Positions 47,091 to 55,475 of a stretch of 64,000 nt of DNA are shown one piece after another; position 1 is the first letter of the stretch, and each line of letters starts with the position of its first letter. The position numbers were made by a program, and so were the translations under genes. Below the pieces are notes generated by a model. That model saw only the letters and a list, made by a program, of their open reading frames with translations. It was not told where the DNA came from and did not search any database. This DNA comes from Hymenobacter tibetensis (GTDB lineage Bacteria; Bacteroidota; Bacteroidia; Cytophagales; Hymenobacteraceae), in NCBI RefSeq assembly GCF_022827545.1, contig NZ_CP094669.1:4271001-4335000 (forward strand), in the 5' to 3' direction.

Positions 47091-48335
47091 ATGCCCACTT
47101 CCACTCCTGATCCGCGTCTGCTTTCCATTCAAGACTACACGTACACGCTGCCAGCAGACCGCATTGCCTCTGAGCCCCTGCCCAACCGTGACCAGTCGCG
47201 CTTACTGGTGTACCGGGAAGGCCATATCAGTGACCAAACGTTTCAAGACCTGCCCGCTGAGCTTCCTGCCGATGCCCTCCTAGTATTCAACGACACCAAG
47301 GTAGTGCAGGCCCGGCTGTTTTGCCATAAGCCCACTGGTGGCCAAGTGGAGTTGTTTTGCTTGGAACCGGTAGCTCCGCATCGGGCCGTTGAGCTGGCCA
47401 TGCAGCAGACCTCGGGGTGCGTGTGGAAATGCTTGGTGGGCAACGGCAAGCGCTGGAAAAGTGGCCCAGTACAACTGGTGTTCCAGGCCCACGGACAACC
47501 CGCCTCCCTGACGGCTGAGCGGCTGGAAGCCACTGACGGCTATTCCCTAATTCAGTTTCGTTGGAGTCCCGAGGCGCTCACCTTCGCAGAGGTATTGCGA
47601 GGAGCCGGCCATCTGCCTCTGCCCCCCTACCTCAACCGCGACGATACCGAAGCCGACGCCGTGCGCTATCAGACGGTGTATGCCAGCCACGAAGGTGCCG
47701 TAGCGGCTCCTACCGCTGGCCTGCACTTCTCGGAAGCCGTTTTAGCTGCCTTAAGCCAGCGGGGAATTAGCACGGCGCGCGTAACGCTCCATGTGGGCGC
47801 TGGTACATTTCAGCCCGTGAAAGCAGCCCACATGGCCGACCACGCCATGCATGGCGAGCCATTTGTAGTGCAAGCTGCAGTGCTGCGCCAGCTCCTTGCG
47901 CATCAACCGAAGCCCATACTTGCAGTAGGCACTACCAGCTTGCGAACTTTAGAGAGTGTGTACTGGCTTGGAGTCCAAGCAGCCGAAGGGCATTTGGCAG
48001 TTGACAGCATACCGCATGTAACGCAGTGGCAACCCTATACGCCTGGTTCTAGCCTGCCTACCGCTGATGCCTTACAAGCCCTGCTCCATTATCTGGACAC
48101 CCAACACCTGGACAGCCTGCATGCCACTACGCAGTTGCTTATTGCGCCGGGATACCATTTTCGAGTAGTACAAGGCTTAGTTACCAATTTTCATCAGCCT
48201 GAAAGTACGCTCTTGCTACTCGTAGCTGCGTTGCTTGGCCCCGATTGGAGACGCGTGTATGAGCACGCCCTCACCCACGACTACCGGTTCCTGAGCTACG
48301 GCGACAGTTCGTTGCTATTACCATATAAGCTCTAG
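47091..48335 (+). CDS. queA: S-adenosylmethionine:tRNA ribosyltransferase-isomerase
   Basis: Transfers and isomerises the ribosyl moiety of S-adenosylmethionine to 7-aminomethyl-7-deazaguanine in tRNA, giving epoxyqueuosine. From ATG 47091 the protein has 414 residues. Family features are YTLPADRIASEPLPNRDQSRLLV, LLVFNDTKVVQARLF, GAVAAPTAGLHFSEA, HVGAGTFQPVKA, GTTSLRTLES and the C-terminal VTNFHQPESTLLLLV. All are in the expected order. No other queuosine gene is nearby. Confidence 0.95.
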   Translation: MPTSTPDPRLLSIQDYTYTLPADRIASEPLPNRDQSRLLVYREGHISDQTFQDLPAELPADALLVFNDTKVVQARLFCHKPTGGQVELFCLEPVAPHRAVELAMQQTSGCVWKCLVGNGKRWKSGPVQLVFQAHGQPASLTAERLEATDGYSLIQFRWSPEALTFAEVLRGAGHLPLPPYLNRDDTEADAVRYQTVYASHEGAVAAPTAGLHFSEAVLAALSQRGISTARVTLHVGAGTFQPVKAAHMADHAMHGEPFVVQAAVLRQLLAHQPKPILAVGTTSLRTLESVYWLGVQAAEGHLAVDSIPHVTQWQPYTPGSSLPTADALQALLHYLDTQHLDSLHATTQLLIAPGYHFRVVQGLVTNFHQPESTLLLLVAALLGPDWRRVYEHALTHDYRFLSYGDSSLLLPYKL

Positions 48336-48525
48336 CACATCGGACAAGCTGAAGTCAGCTGCACTTCATCTCAGCAGGGAAGCGAGCCACACTATGGGCA
48401 CACGTAGGCAGTACTGTTTACGCTGCCATCAATATATCCGCATTTTGTGTAGCAGAAACAGTGGTTTGTGTAGCTCTTGCCTGCGGGCGTAGGCGGACCT
48501 TTGAGGAGTAACTAACTCCTTCGTA

Positions 48526-49575
48526 ATGCCTCTCACTACCTATCGTACCCTTGGCCGTTCTGGCCTTGTAGTTAGTCCGCTCACCTTGGGCACCATGACC
48601 TTCGGCACCCCGCGTTGGGGCTCGCCCGATGAAGTTTCTCGAACCATCTTTCAAACCTACGTCGAGGCTGGTGGCAATTTCATTGATACTGCTGATGTCT
48701 ATTCCGGTGGGCGTAGCGAAGAATTGGTTGGCAAGTTTATAGCCGACCAAGGCTTGCGCGACCAAGTAGTGGTAGCTACTAAGTCCACCTTCAATGCGCA
48801 GCCTGGCAACCCAAATGCTGGTGGCAACGGGCGCAAAAACATTCACCGCGCATTGGAAGGCTCGTTGCGCCGATTGGGCACCGACTACATCGACCTATAC
48901 TGGTTGCATGCATGGGACATGGTTACGCCAGCTGCCGAGGTGCTACAGTCGCTCGGCGACTTAGTGCGGGCCGGCAAAATCCGCTACTTCGGCTTCTCTA
49001 ACATACCAGCCTGGTATGCCACCCAAGCCGCAACAATGGCTTCAATACATGGCGTGCCAGGCCCCATTGCGCTACAGCTTGAATACTCACTGGTGGAACG
49101 AAGCATTGAGCGCGAATATGTGCCTGCGGCCCGGGAGCTTGGGCTTGGCATTACTCCGTGGAGCCCCCTTGCCGCCGGTTTTCTGGCAGGTAAATACCAA
49201 CGTGATGGTGCACGTGCTACTGGCGAAGGCCGGCTTAGTGGCCCCAATCCGTTTGGAGACCAGAAGTTCACTGACCATAACTGGCGCGTGTTAGAAACAT
49301 TGCAGGCCGTAGCGGCGCAAGTGGAACGGCCAGTAGCGCAGGTTGCCCTGGCTTGGACTGCAGCGCAGCCCGGAATTACTTCACTTATTCTGGGTGCGAG
49401 CAAGCTAAACCAGCTCCACGACAATTTGAAGTCGCTAGATATACGCCTTACGCCCGAACAACTTCAAGCACTTAATGAGAGTAGTGCCCTCGACGCAGCG
49501 TATCCCTATGGCATATTCACGCCCCCAGTGAACCGCATGATTTTCGGTGGCGTAGCGGTTGAAGGCTGGCACTAG
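48526..49575 (+). CDS. Aldo/keto reductase
   Basis: A 349-residue NADPH-dependent oxidoreductase of the AKR superfamily (TIM barrel), YajO/general-stress type. The start TYRTLGRSGLVVSPLTLGTM is typical. The catalytic tetrad is Asp54, Tyr59, Lys86 and His128 (FIDTADVYSGG, ATKS, YWLHAWD). The C-terminal GASKLNQLHDNLKSLD binds the cofactor phosphate. Substrate unknown. It stands alone. Confidence 0.93.
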   Translation: MPLTTYRTLGRSGLVVSPLTLGTMTFGTPRWGSPDEVSRTIFQTYVEAGGNFIDTADVYSGGRSEELVGKFIADQGLRDQVVVATKSTFNAQPGNPNAGGNGRKNIHRALEGSLRRLGTDYIDLYWLHAWDMVTPAAEVLQSLGDLVRAGKIRYFGFSNIPAWYATQAATMASIHGVPGPIALQLEYSLVERSIEREYVPAARELGLGITPWSPLAAGFLAGKYQRDGARATGEGRLSGPNPFGDQKFTDHNWRVLETLQAVAAQVERPVAQVALAWTAAQPGITSLILGASKLNQLHDNLKSLDIRLTPEQLQALNESSALDAAYPYGIFTPPVNRMIFGGVAVEGWH

Positions 49576-49846
49576 CTTAAACAGGAAACTACAAGGAGAT
49601 AAATAACTAGGAAAGCAGATCATGCTGCTTATACCCAACAATGACTATCATAACTCCCTGATTGCAACTGGGCTTCAATAAACATACTGACAATCGATAT
49701 TCAGTTTCTTACCTAATAAACAGCAACTTATCCAGACTATAATTTTCGGTATTCAGGCAGTGTTATGCACGTAAACTGAACTGTTGGCAACCTATTTTTC
49801 TGTACACGTATAAGGACCCGGATTCAGTAAATAATCCCCCTCTATC

Positions 49847-50164
49847 ATGAAAAAGATCATAATGTTGCTCGCTGCCGTAGCCTTCTCCACTGCCGCTTTC
49901 GCTCAAGGCGATAAAGTAGTAGTAAAAGACGATGCTACCGGTGCCAAATCCACTACCACTGTGCGCGACAATGGCACTGTGAAGACCGAAACCCGCACTG
50001 GTCGTACGGAAGCCGGTGAAAAGGCTTACAACACCAAAGAGGATGTGAAGGTAGCTGGCAAAAAAGCCGGTAATAAAGTGGAAAGAGGTGCCAAGAAAAC
50101 CGGCAAAGCCGTGAAGAAAGGCGCCAAAGCCGTGAAAAACAAAGCAGAAGACGTAGTAGACTAA
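49847..50164 (+). CDS. Small exported lysine-rich protein
   Basis: A 105-residue protein with a clean signal peptide (MKKIIMLLAAVAFSTAAFAQ). The mature part is very hydrophilic: a Thr/Lys-rich first half (DDATGAKSTTTVRDNGTVKT) and a second half of Lys/Ala/Gly repeats (KKAGNK, KKTGKAVKKGAKAVKNK) ending EDVVD. The repeats resemble histone-H1-like or LEA/YtxH-like amphipathic helices. No family assigned. It could be a periplasmic stress or envelope-associated protein. A strong bidirectional terminator follows. The 270 bases upstream are AT-rich without a certain promoter. Confidence 0.8.
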   Translation: MKKIIMLLAAVAFSTAAFAQGDKVVVKDDATGAKSTTTVRDNGTVKTETRTGRTEAGEKAYNTKEDVKVAGKKAGNKVERGAKKTGKAVKKGAKAVKNKAEDVVD

Positions 50165-50216
50165 AGGACTAGGCTGAGTTGAATCCTGGTGATACGACCT
50201 AGCCTAACTAGTTGAA

Positions 50217-50257
50217 AAACAAAAGCGGCTTGCCATGTGGCAAGCCGCTTTTGTTTT
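50217..50257. terminator. Bidirectional intrinsic terminator
   Basis: Fourteen-base-pair stem (50221-50234 with 50239-50252, loop of four) flanked by A and T runs. Placed to stop both the lysine-rich protein gene (plus) and the carboxypeptidase gene (minus). Confidence 0.93.
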
Positions 50258-50294
50258 TGCTAGAGGGTAGTTACGCAGAGAAATGGCCGACTAT

Positions 50295-52886
50295 CTATTG
50301 GCCTACAAAGAACAGCGCGTTGCCAAACAGTAGCTTGCCGCCCTGCCAAAATCCCCGGAACAGCGGGTTGTCGGCGAGGTAAATAACCTGTCCCCGGCCC
50401 ATGTCTTGCGCACCCAGTACGAAGGTATCGGTGAGTTTGCGGCGTGCTTGGCGGCCAGCAAAACCGGCGGCATAGTTGTCACGCTTTAGTATGCCTACGT
50501 TCCAGCCGCCTTCACCTAAAAAGCGGTAGTTCAACGTGTCTCGTACCAGCGCGTAATAAGTAGGCCCATAACCGAAAGCCAATGGGTGCGTGTTGTCGAG
50601 TTGAACGCGGTAGACGCTTCCTTGCACTCGTTCCCCAATTTGCTCACGCTCAGCATTGGCGTACGGCTTCAGCAACCGATACGGGTTGGCTTTTTTACTG
50701 GCCGCCGAGTCGGCAGGCTTGGTTTTCAGCAGGAAGTCTTTCTTGCCAGCCAGGAAGGCGGCGGCGCCTTCCAGCGCAATGAGGCGGCCTCCGCCACGTA
50801 CCCACGTTTTGAGGGCCTCTAGGTTTCGCTCCGGGTAGATGTCGCCATAATTACCGTCCGGCAGAATAAGCACATCAAATTTGCTTAACGGTACCGAGCC
50901 CAAATAGTCGGTCCCAAGCACCGTGACCGGATAGCCAATTTGCTGCTCGAAGAAGTGCCACACTTCGCCAAACGCTGTGGGCGAAATGCCTTCCCCGGCT
51001 ACCACTGCAATGGTAGGCCGCGCCACGTTGCGCACGTAGCCCGAGCCCAAATCAGCTCCGGAAGTTGAAAAACCAGACTTTACGGGCTGCACCAGCACAC
51101 CCAACGAATCGGCCTGCGCACGCACTAGTTGGTCGAAGCGTGTGCCCATGGTTTCGTTGCCGGTGCGCGTGATGACTAGCGTACCGGGCTGGTATTTTTG
51201 TCCTTCGGCTTCGAAGGCTCGGCTTGCTACCCGTACTTTCACGCGCTGCTGCAACAAGCGGCTCAGGAAGCGCACATCCTGCAAATTATTCCAGCGCGCC
51301 ACGTACGCATAGGGTTTGGCGTCGGCGCTTAGCTGCTGGCTGGCAACGGCTTTAGCGGCAGGCTTACTATCGGCAGCTATCTTGTCTTTGAGGGCGTAGG
51401 CTTTCAGGCCGAAGGAATAGGGCAGCGCCCAAGCGGTAATGTCATATGTGAGGGAGTCTTCTAACGCGGGCCGAGGCTCAAACAGCACTTTCACCAGCGT
51501 TGACTTGGGCTGGTACATGCTCACTACCACATCCTGCGCTTCTAGCTGCACACTTTCGTCTTTACCAGAAGCGTAGTTGAAGCCGCGGGTACGTTGGCGG
51601 CGCGGCGCGTAGCCATACTGAATCTGCTGCCGGTCCAGGTAGGTTGTGAAAGCTTTCAGCTGGCCAGGGTCACCGGAGCCCGCCACCACAAACGACTTAT
51701 AGATGCCACGTGGCTTGGTGCGGGAATTGTCGAAATACTTCTGGAACTCGCTCACCAATTCCACGTGCCGCTCGGCAGCAGCCCGAATAGTGGCTAAGCT
51801 GGTAGCATGGTGGTGCGAAATGCGCTGGGCCAGCGTAAGCGTATCTCCGTCGGATTTGGCGTACTGCACCCCCGCACGGCCCGACCCGCCTTGTTCGTAG
51901 GTCATACCAATGGCTCCGTTGAACGACGGATACGTGTCGCCGTAGCTTGGATAGAACAGGTCGTAAGTTTCGCGGGTGAAATACAGCCAGTTGTTTTTGT
52001 CGAATACCTGCCGGTTGTAGTCGCCGATGGTGTTCTGAAACTGGCGTTGAAAATCAGTGATGTCTTCGTGGTAAGGCTTGGCTGCTGGCGAGAAATAGTA
52101 AGGGTCATCGGGGCCCATTTCGTGGAAGTCGGCGTGCACTTGGGGCAGCCACTGGTTGTAGAGCGTGAGGCGCTGCCGGCTCTCCTGCTGCGTTTGCCAA
52201 GCCCAGTCGCGGTTCAGATCGAAATAGTAGTGATTAAAGCGGCCACCAGGCCAGGGCTCGTGGTGCTCCCAAGCGTAGGGCGACGCATTGGCCACGCTGG
52301 CCCGGGCGCGGTTGTACCACTGCACGTACCGCTCCCGCCCATCGGGGTTCACGCACGGGTCGAGCATCACCACCGTGTTTTGCAGCCACTCCTGCGTCTG
52401 GGTGTTTTGCGGGTCGGCCAGGTCGTACAGCACCTGCATCACCGCCTCCGACGATACTGCCTCATTACCATGTATGTTGTAGCTGAGCCACACAATAGCA
52501 GGCTGCTGGCGCTGTTTGGCGCCGGTTTCCAGCCCTGCCAAGCGCAAGTTGTTGTGGCGAATATCATCGAGGCGGCTTAGGTTTTCAGGAGTAGCTATCT
52601 GCACCACTTCCAGCCGCCGGTTCTCGTAAGTCTGCCCATAGTCTTGCCGTTTCATTCGGCCCGGAGAATGCGCTACTACGTGGTCAACGTAATGCAGCAA
52701 CTCGGCATGCGGCGTGAAGCGGCTACCCAGCGGGTAACCCAGAAACTGGCTCGGCGTCAGGAGCGGCCCAGTTGCAGTGGTTGCCGTTGGGGCCTGTGCT
52801 GCTCCCGGCAATGCGCCGGTGAGTAGTAGGGCTAGTAAAAAAGCCGAGGAAAGAAACCGTAGAGCCAACCGATTGGGTAAGGACAT
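50295..52886 (-). CDS. M14 family zinc carboxypeptidase, exported
   Basis: From ATG 52886 the protein has 863 residues. A signal peptide (ending GAAQA) is followed by the M14 domain (about 45-380). Zinc-binding His and Glu are in NIHGNEAVSSE (about residues 139-142), a third-ligand candidate is in QVHADFHEMG, substrate-binding NPDGR follows, and a probable catalytic Glu is in MTYEQGGSGRAG. The C-terminal 480 residues include a flavodoxin/glutamine-amidotransferase-like segment (VAGEGISPTAFGEVWHFFEQQ, LPDGNYGD) found in long Bacteroidota M14 proteins. Likely a periplasmic or surface peptidase. Monocistronic. Confidence 0.92.
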   Translation of the reverse strand: MSLPNRLALRFLSSAFLLALLLTGALPGAAQAPTATTATGPLLTPSQFLGYPLGSRFTPHAELLHYVDHVVAHSPGRMKRQDYGQTYENRRLEVVQIATPENLSRLDDIRHNNLRLAGLETGAKQRQQPAIVWLSYNIHGNEAVSSEAVMQVLYDLADPQNTQTQEWLQNTVVMLDPCVNPDGRERYVQWYNRARASVANASPYAWEHHEPWPGGRFNHYYFDLNRDWAWQTQQESRQRLTLYNQWLPQVHADFHEMGPDDPYYFSPAAKPYHEDITDFQRQFQNTIGDYNRQVFDKNNWLYFTRETYDLFYPSYGDTYPSFNGAIGMTYEQGGSGRAGVQYAKSDGDTLTLAQRISHHHATSLATIRAAAERHVELVSEFQKYFDNSRTKPRGIYKSFVVAGSGDPGQLKAFTTYLDRQQIQYGYAPRRQRTRGFNYASGKDESVQLEAQDVVVSMYQPKSTLVKVLFEPRPALEDSLTYDITAWALPYSFGLKAYALKDKIAADSKPAAKAVASQQLSADAKPYAYVARWNNLQDVRFLSRLLQQRVKVRVASRAFEAEGQKYQPGTLVITRTGNETMGTRFDQLVRAQADSLGVLVQPVKSGFSTSGADLGSGYVRNVARPTIAVVAGEGISPTAFGEVWHFFEQQIGYPVTVLGTDYLGSVPLSKFDVLILPDGNYGDIYPERNLEALKTWVRGGGRLIALEGAAAFLAGKKDFLLKTKPADSAASKKANPYRLLKPYANAEREQIGERVQGSVYRVQLDNTHPLAFGYGPTYYALVRDTLNYRFLGEGGWNVGILKRDNYAAGFAGRQARRKLTDTFVLGAQDMGRGQVIYLADNPLFRGFWQGGKLLFGNALFFVGQ

Positions 52887-52946
52887 CAGCAAAAAAAGAA
52901 GTGAAAGGAATCAATACAAGCAGCCTGCAAGAGCAGGTGCGCGGCG

Positions 52947-52986
52947 TATAAAAAGCCCGTTGGTAGCTACCAGCGGGCTTTTTATA
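52947..52986 (-). terminator. Intrinsic terminator, very long hairpin
   Basis: Nearly perfect stem of about 18 pairs (AAAAAGCCCG ... CGGGCTTTTT, with TGGT/ACCA above, loop AGCT). Located between the gene at 53015 (stop) and the carboxypeptidase start, both minus. Confidence 0.92.
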
Positions 52987-53014
52987 CTGAAAAGACAAAT
53001 GGGGTATGACGACG

Positions 53015-53281
53015 CTAGAAGCGTGGCACGTTGCTGTAATCGAAGAGGGTATCTTCTTCTTTTTCGCGCACTTGGTAGAGCACGCTTTCAGCTACGCCCC
53101 GGCCAAACAAGCTTACTCCTGCATTGAGCACGCACAGGGCCACGGTGCCAGCTGCCACCCAGTTGGAGGTGGGTTCGCCCCGCTCTTTCTTAGCTGATGC
53201 CCACTGCACTAAACATGAGCCGAAGCCGATGACTATCAGCCCGCTGGGAGCAAACAACAACCATTTTTTCTTGTGGGTCAT
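53015..53281 (-). CDS. Small two-helix membrane protein, unknown
   Basis: An 88-residue protein with two hydrophobic segments: about 7-29 (WLLFAPSGLIVIGFGSCLVQW) and 41-60 (WVAAGTVALCVLNAGVSLFG). A charged C-terminus includes VREKEEDTLFDYSNVP. Family not recognised, but a dedicated promoter element (53338-53345) and terminator support a real gene. It is divergent from the gene at 53502. Confidence 0.75.
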   Translation of the reverse strand: MTHKKKWLLFAPSGLIVIGFGSCLVQWASAKKERGEPTSNWVAAGTVALCVLNAGVSLFGRGVAESVLYQVREKEEDTLFDYSNVPRF

Positions 53282-53337
53282 GATACTACTATAGAACAGG
53301 TGAGAGTGGAGAGGAGAATGAAAACCAGGGCTTCTAC

Positions 53338-53345
53338 CAAAGATA
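53338..53345 (-). promoter_or_regulatory. Bacteroidota -7 element for the small membrane protein
   Basis: On the minus strand TATCTTTG, an exact TAnnTTTG match 57 bases before the ATG at 53281. No clear -33 box. Confidence 0.5.
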
Positions 53346-53392
53346 GCCGGGAATTGCCTGTATGCTTCATCACTGGCCTTTGTTTCCGATCG

Positions 53393-53400
53393 TACCTTTG
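53393..53400 (+). promoter_or_regulatory. Bacteroidota -7 element for the gene at 53502
   Basis: TACCTTTG, an exact TAnnTTTG match, about 100 bases before the ATG. A TTTG at 53379-53382 lies closer than the normal -33 spacing. Confidence 0.45.
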
Positions 53401-53501
53401 CTGGGCGGTGCCGTAAGAAGTGCTTGCATATCCCTGATTCTCCGCCAATATATACCCAGGACTGTTACCAGCCGACTGGTCTGTTTCTTTTTTTCTCCTG
53501 C

Positions 53502-53969
53502 ATGTCTGCTTACGAACACTTGTTGCGCGAAGCGTTTAGCCGCGTATCCGAACCGGGCCGCTACCTTGCCCCTACCACGTTGGCCGCCTACACTGATTTC
53601 GAGCGAGCCAGCGCCAAGGATCTGTCGTTTCGCTTCGAGCGGGTACGCTTAGCCGTTGCCATGAGCCTACTGCAACTACTAGCCGACCTCGGCGACCATG
53701 ACGAAAGCCGCCAAGTGCTGGGAGTGCTGCACCGTGCCCTTGGCGCCCGTTCCACCTCTGAAATTGACACTATTATTCAGAAGGACGCCAAACTCTTCGA
53801 CAAGTTTTACACCAACCTTTATGTCAACGAGGAAGGCGAGCAGCTTCTTCACCTCTTCGAGCGCGCGTTGGATGCCGATTCGCAGCCTCTCATGGATGAC
53901 GTTATCGAAGAAGCCTTGGCGTTAGCTCGAGAGTTGGATTTCACAGCAAGCGACGAAGACGAGGAGTAG
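53502..53969 (+). CDS. Small acidic helical protein, unknown
   Basis: A 155-residue protein from ATG 53502 (a longer frame from 53424 has an implausible N-terminus). It appears entirely alpha-helical and soluble, with segments LLREAFSRV, RVRLAVAMSLLQLLADLGD and IDTIIQKDAKLFDKFYTNLY, and a strongly acidic end (SDEDEE). No family recognised and no signal peptide. Its own promoter element and terminator support a real gene. Confidence 0.75.
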   Translation: MSAYEHLLREAFSRVSEPGRYLAPTTLAAYTDFERASAKDLSFRFERVRLAVAMSLLQLLADLGDHDESRQVLGVLHRALGARSTSEIDTIIQKDAKLFDKFYTNLYVNEEGEQLLHLFERALDADSQPLMDDVIEEALALARELDFTASDEDEE

Positions 53970-54046
53970 ACTGGGTTCTCTTCGCAAAAGCCCTTTGCCG
54001 TTGCGGGCAGGGCTATTTCCTACTCCAATTAGCATCAATTAAAGCA

Positions 54047-54078
54047 AAAAGGCCGCTCTAGCGCTAGAGCGGCCTTTT
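54047..54078. terminator. Bidirectional intrinsic terminator (32-base palindrome)
   Basis: The whole of 54047-54078 is its own reverse complement (AAAAGGCCGCTCTAGC and its mirror), flanked by A and T runs. It can stop both the acidic protein gene (plus) and the SusD gene (minus). Confidence 0.92.
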
Positions 54079-54104
54079 GTTTTGGTCTAGCTCAAGGTTG
54101 CAGA

Positions 54105-55451
54105 TTAGTTATACCCAGGGTTCTGTACCAAGTTGGGGTTTACATCTCGCTCTCGCTGCGGAATCGGCAATACCAGTCGAGGAGAGTTCCAAGGTATAAT
54201 GACAGGTGGACTATCAGGAGTGGTAGCCTGCTCTTGGTTGCGCTTCAAGTCATGAAGCCGAGCACCCTCAAAAGACAGCTCTAAACGCCGCTCTTTCAGA
54301 ATGTCTGCCAGCGTAACGCTTGTCAAATCAGGTAGGCCGGCCCGCTCACGAACAGTGTTAATATCTGCCAAAGGCGTTGCTCCTACTGTTCCACCGGTGC
54401 GCAGATTACCCTCTGCCCGAATCAGATACATTTCGGCCAGCCGAAGGATGCGGATGTTGCCGTACTGCTGGTCGAACTTCAGTGTGTACACATCATCAAA
54501 AAAGTCGGCACGCTCATCGCCGGCTTCGTACCGCTCAAAGTGCTGATCCGACACTTCAATGTCTCCCCTTTGCGTAGGAGAGAAGTATGTATTGAGGTCG
54601 TTCAGTCCATCTTGCTGTGTAATTTGAATTGCAAACACATCTTCAGAAGTATTTGCAGTCGGCTCGAAAGCTTCAGCATAGCTAGGAGCAAGGCTATAGC
54701 GGTTGGAGGCAATAACGCGGTTGGCAGCGCTGGCCGCTTCTGCAAAGCGCCCCTGCTGCAAGTACACCCGCGCCAGCATACCTGCGGCGGCGGCTTTCGT
54801 GGCAAAAAAACCATTGGAAGCCGCTATGTTAGCTTCTGCTGTGCTCAGGTCTGTGATTACCTGCGCGTACACTTCAGCTACTGTGTTGCGCGCGACCTTG
54901 TCGGCAGCGCTGAACGCAACAGTTGGAGTCAATACCAGCGGCACCCCCGGGTTGGTTTGCGGGTTGCCGTCGTTCCAGGCACGACCATACAAGCGCACCA
55001 ACTCGAAGTATAAGCTAGCCCGCAGAAAGCGCGCTTCGCCTTCCACCCGCTTACGCTCTACCTCCGATACTTTGTCGAGGTTGGCTAGCACATTGTTGGC
55101 GATGTTGATAGCACGGTACGAGTCGTTCCAGGTGGCCGACACGAAGCTATTATTGGTAAGCACTGCTTTGAACTGGGTTTCGCGTGGCTGCACGAAAGTG
55201 CCCACAAACTCGAAGTCGCCGTCATCGGCTAGCAATTCCGATATAAACTGCACGTAGCCTCCGTACACGCGGTTGCTGCTGGTGGCGTCGTAGGCACCTA
55301 CCAGGGCTGCTTGCACATCAGCGGATGTGAGCAATGCGTTTTCCCCCGGAATGTCATTTACTGGTTCAATGTCAAGCTTGTCGTTGCAGCCAGCCAAAGG
55401 AGCAGCAAGCAGCAGACCAGCCATGGCGAGCGAGCGAAATATATTTTTCAT
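54105..55451 (-). CDS. SusD/RagB family nutrient-binding lipoprotein
   Basis: A 448-residue outer-membrane lipoprotein that caps the paired SusC channel and binds its ligand. The lipobox has Cys22 (PLAGC). The protein starts in SusD fashion with LDIEPVNDIPGENALLTSADVQAALVGAY. TPR-like helices follow (ANNVLANLDKVSEVERKRVEGEARFLRASLYFELVRLYG), and the C-terminal RagB region has LRLAEMYLIRAEGNLR, INTVRERAGLPDL and ILKERRLELSFEGARLHDLKR. Complete. The gap to the upstream susC gene is 24 bases, so one transcript. Ligand unknown. Confidence 0.95.
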   Translation of the reverse strand: MKNIFRSLAMAGLLLAAPLAGCNDKLDIEPVNDIPGENALLTSADVQAALVGAYDATSSNRVYGGYVQFISELLADDGDFEFVGTFVQPRETQFKAVLTNNSFVSATWNDSYRAINIANNVLANLDKVSEVERKRVEGEARFLRASLYFELVRLYGRAWNDGNPQTNPGVPLVLTPTVAFSAADKVARNTVAEVYAQVITDLSTAEANIAASNGFFATKAAAAGMLARVYLQQGRFAEAASAANRVIASNRYSLAPSYAEAFEPTANTSEDVFAIQITQQDGLNDLNTYFSPTQRGDIEVSDQHFERYEAGDERADFFDDVYTLKFDQQYGNIRILRLAEMYLIRAEGNLRTGGTVGATPLADINTVRERAGLPDLTSVTLADILKERRLELSFEGARLHDLKRNQEQATTPDSPPVIIPWNSPRLVLPIPQRERDVNPNLVQNPGYN

Positions 55452-55475
55452 AAGAAAGTCGAAGAAGACGGCTTG

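Noticed and set aside
51807..52580. Plus-strand 257-codon open frame
   Set aside because: Lies antisense to the well-supported M14 carboxypeptidase; the translation is Val/His/Arg-rich with no family features.
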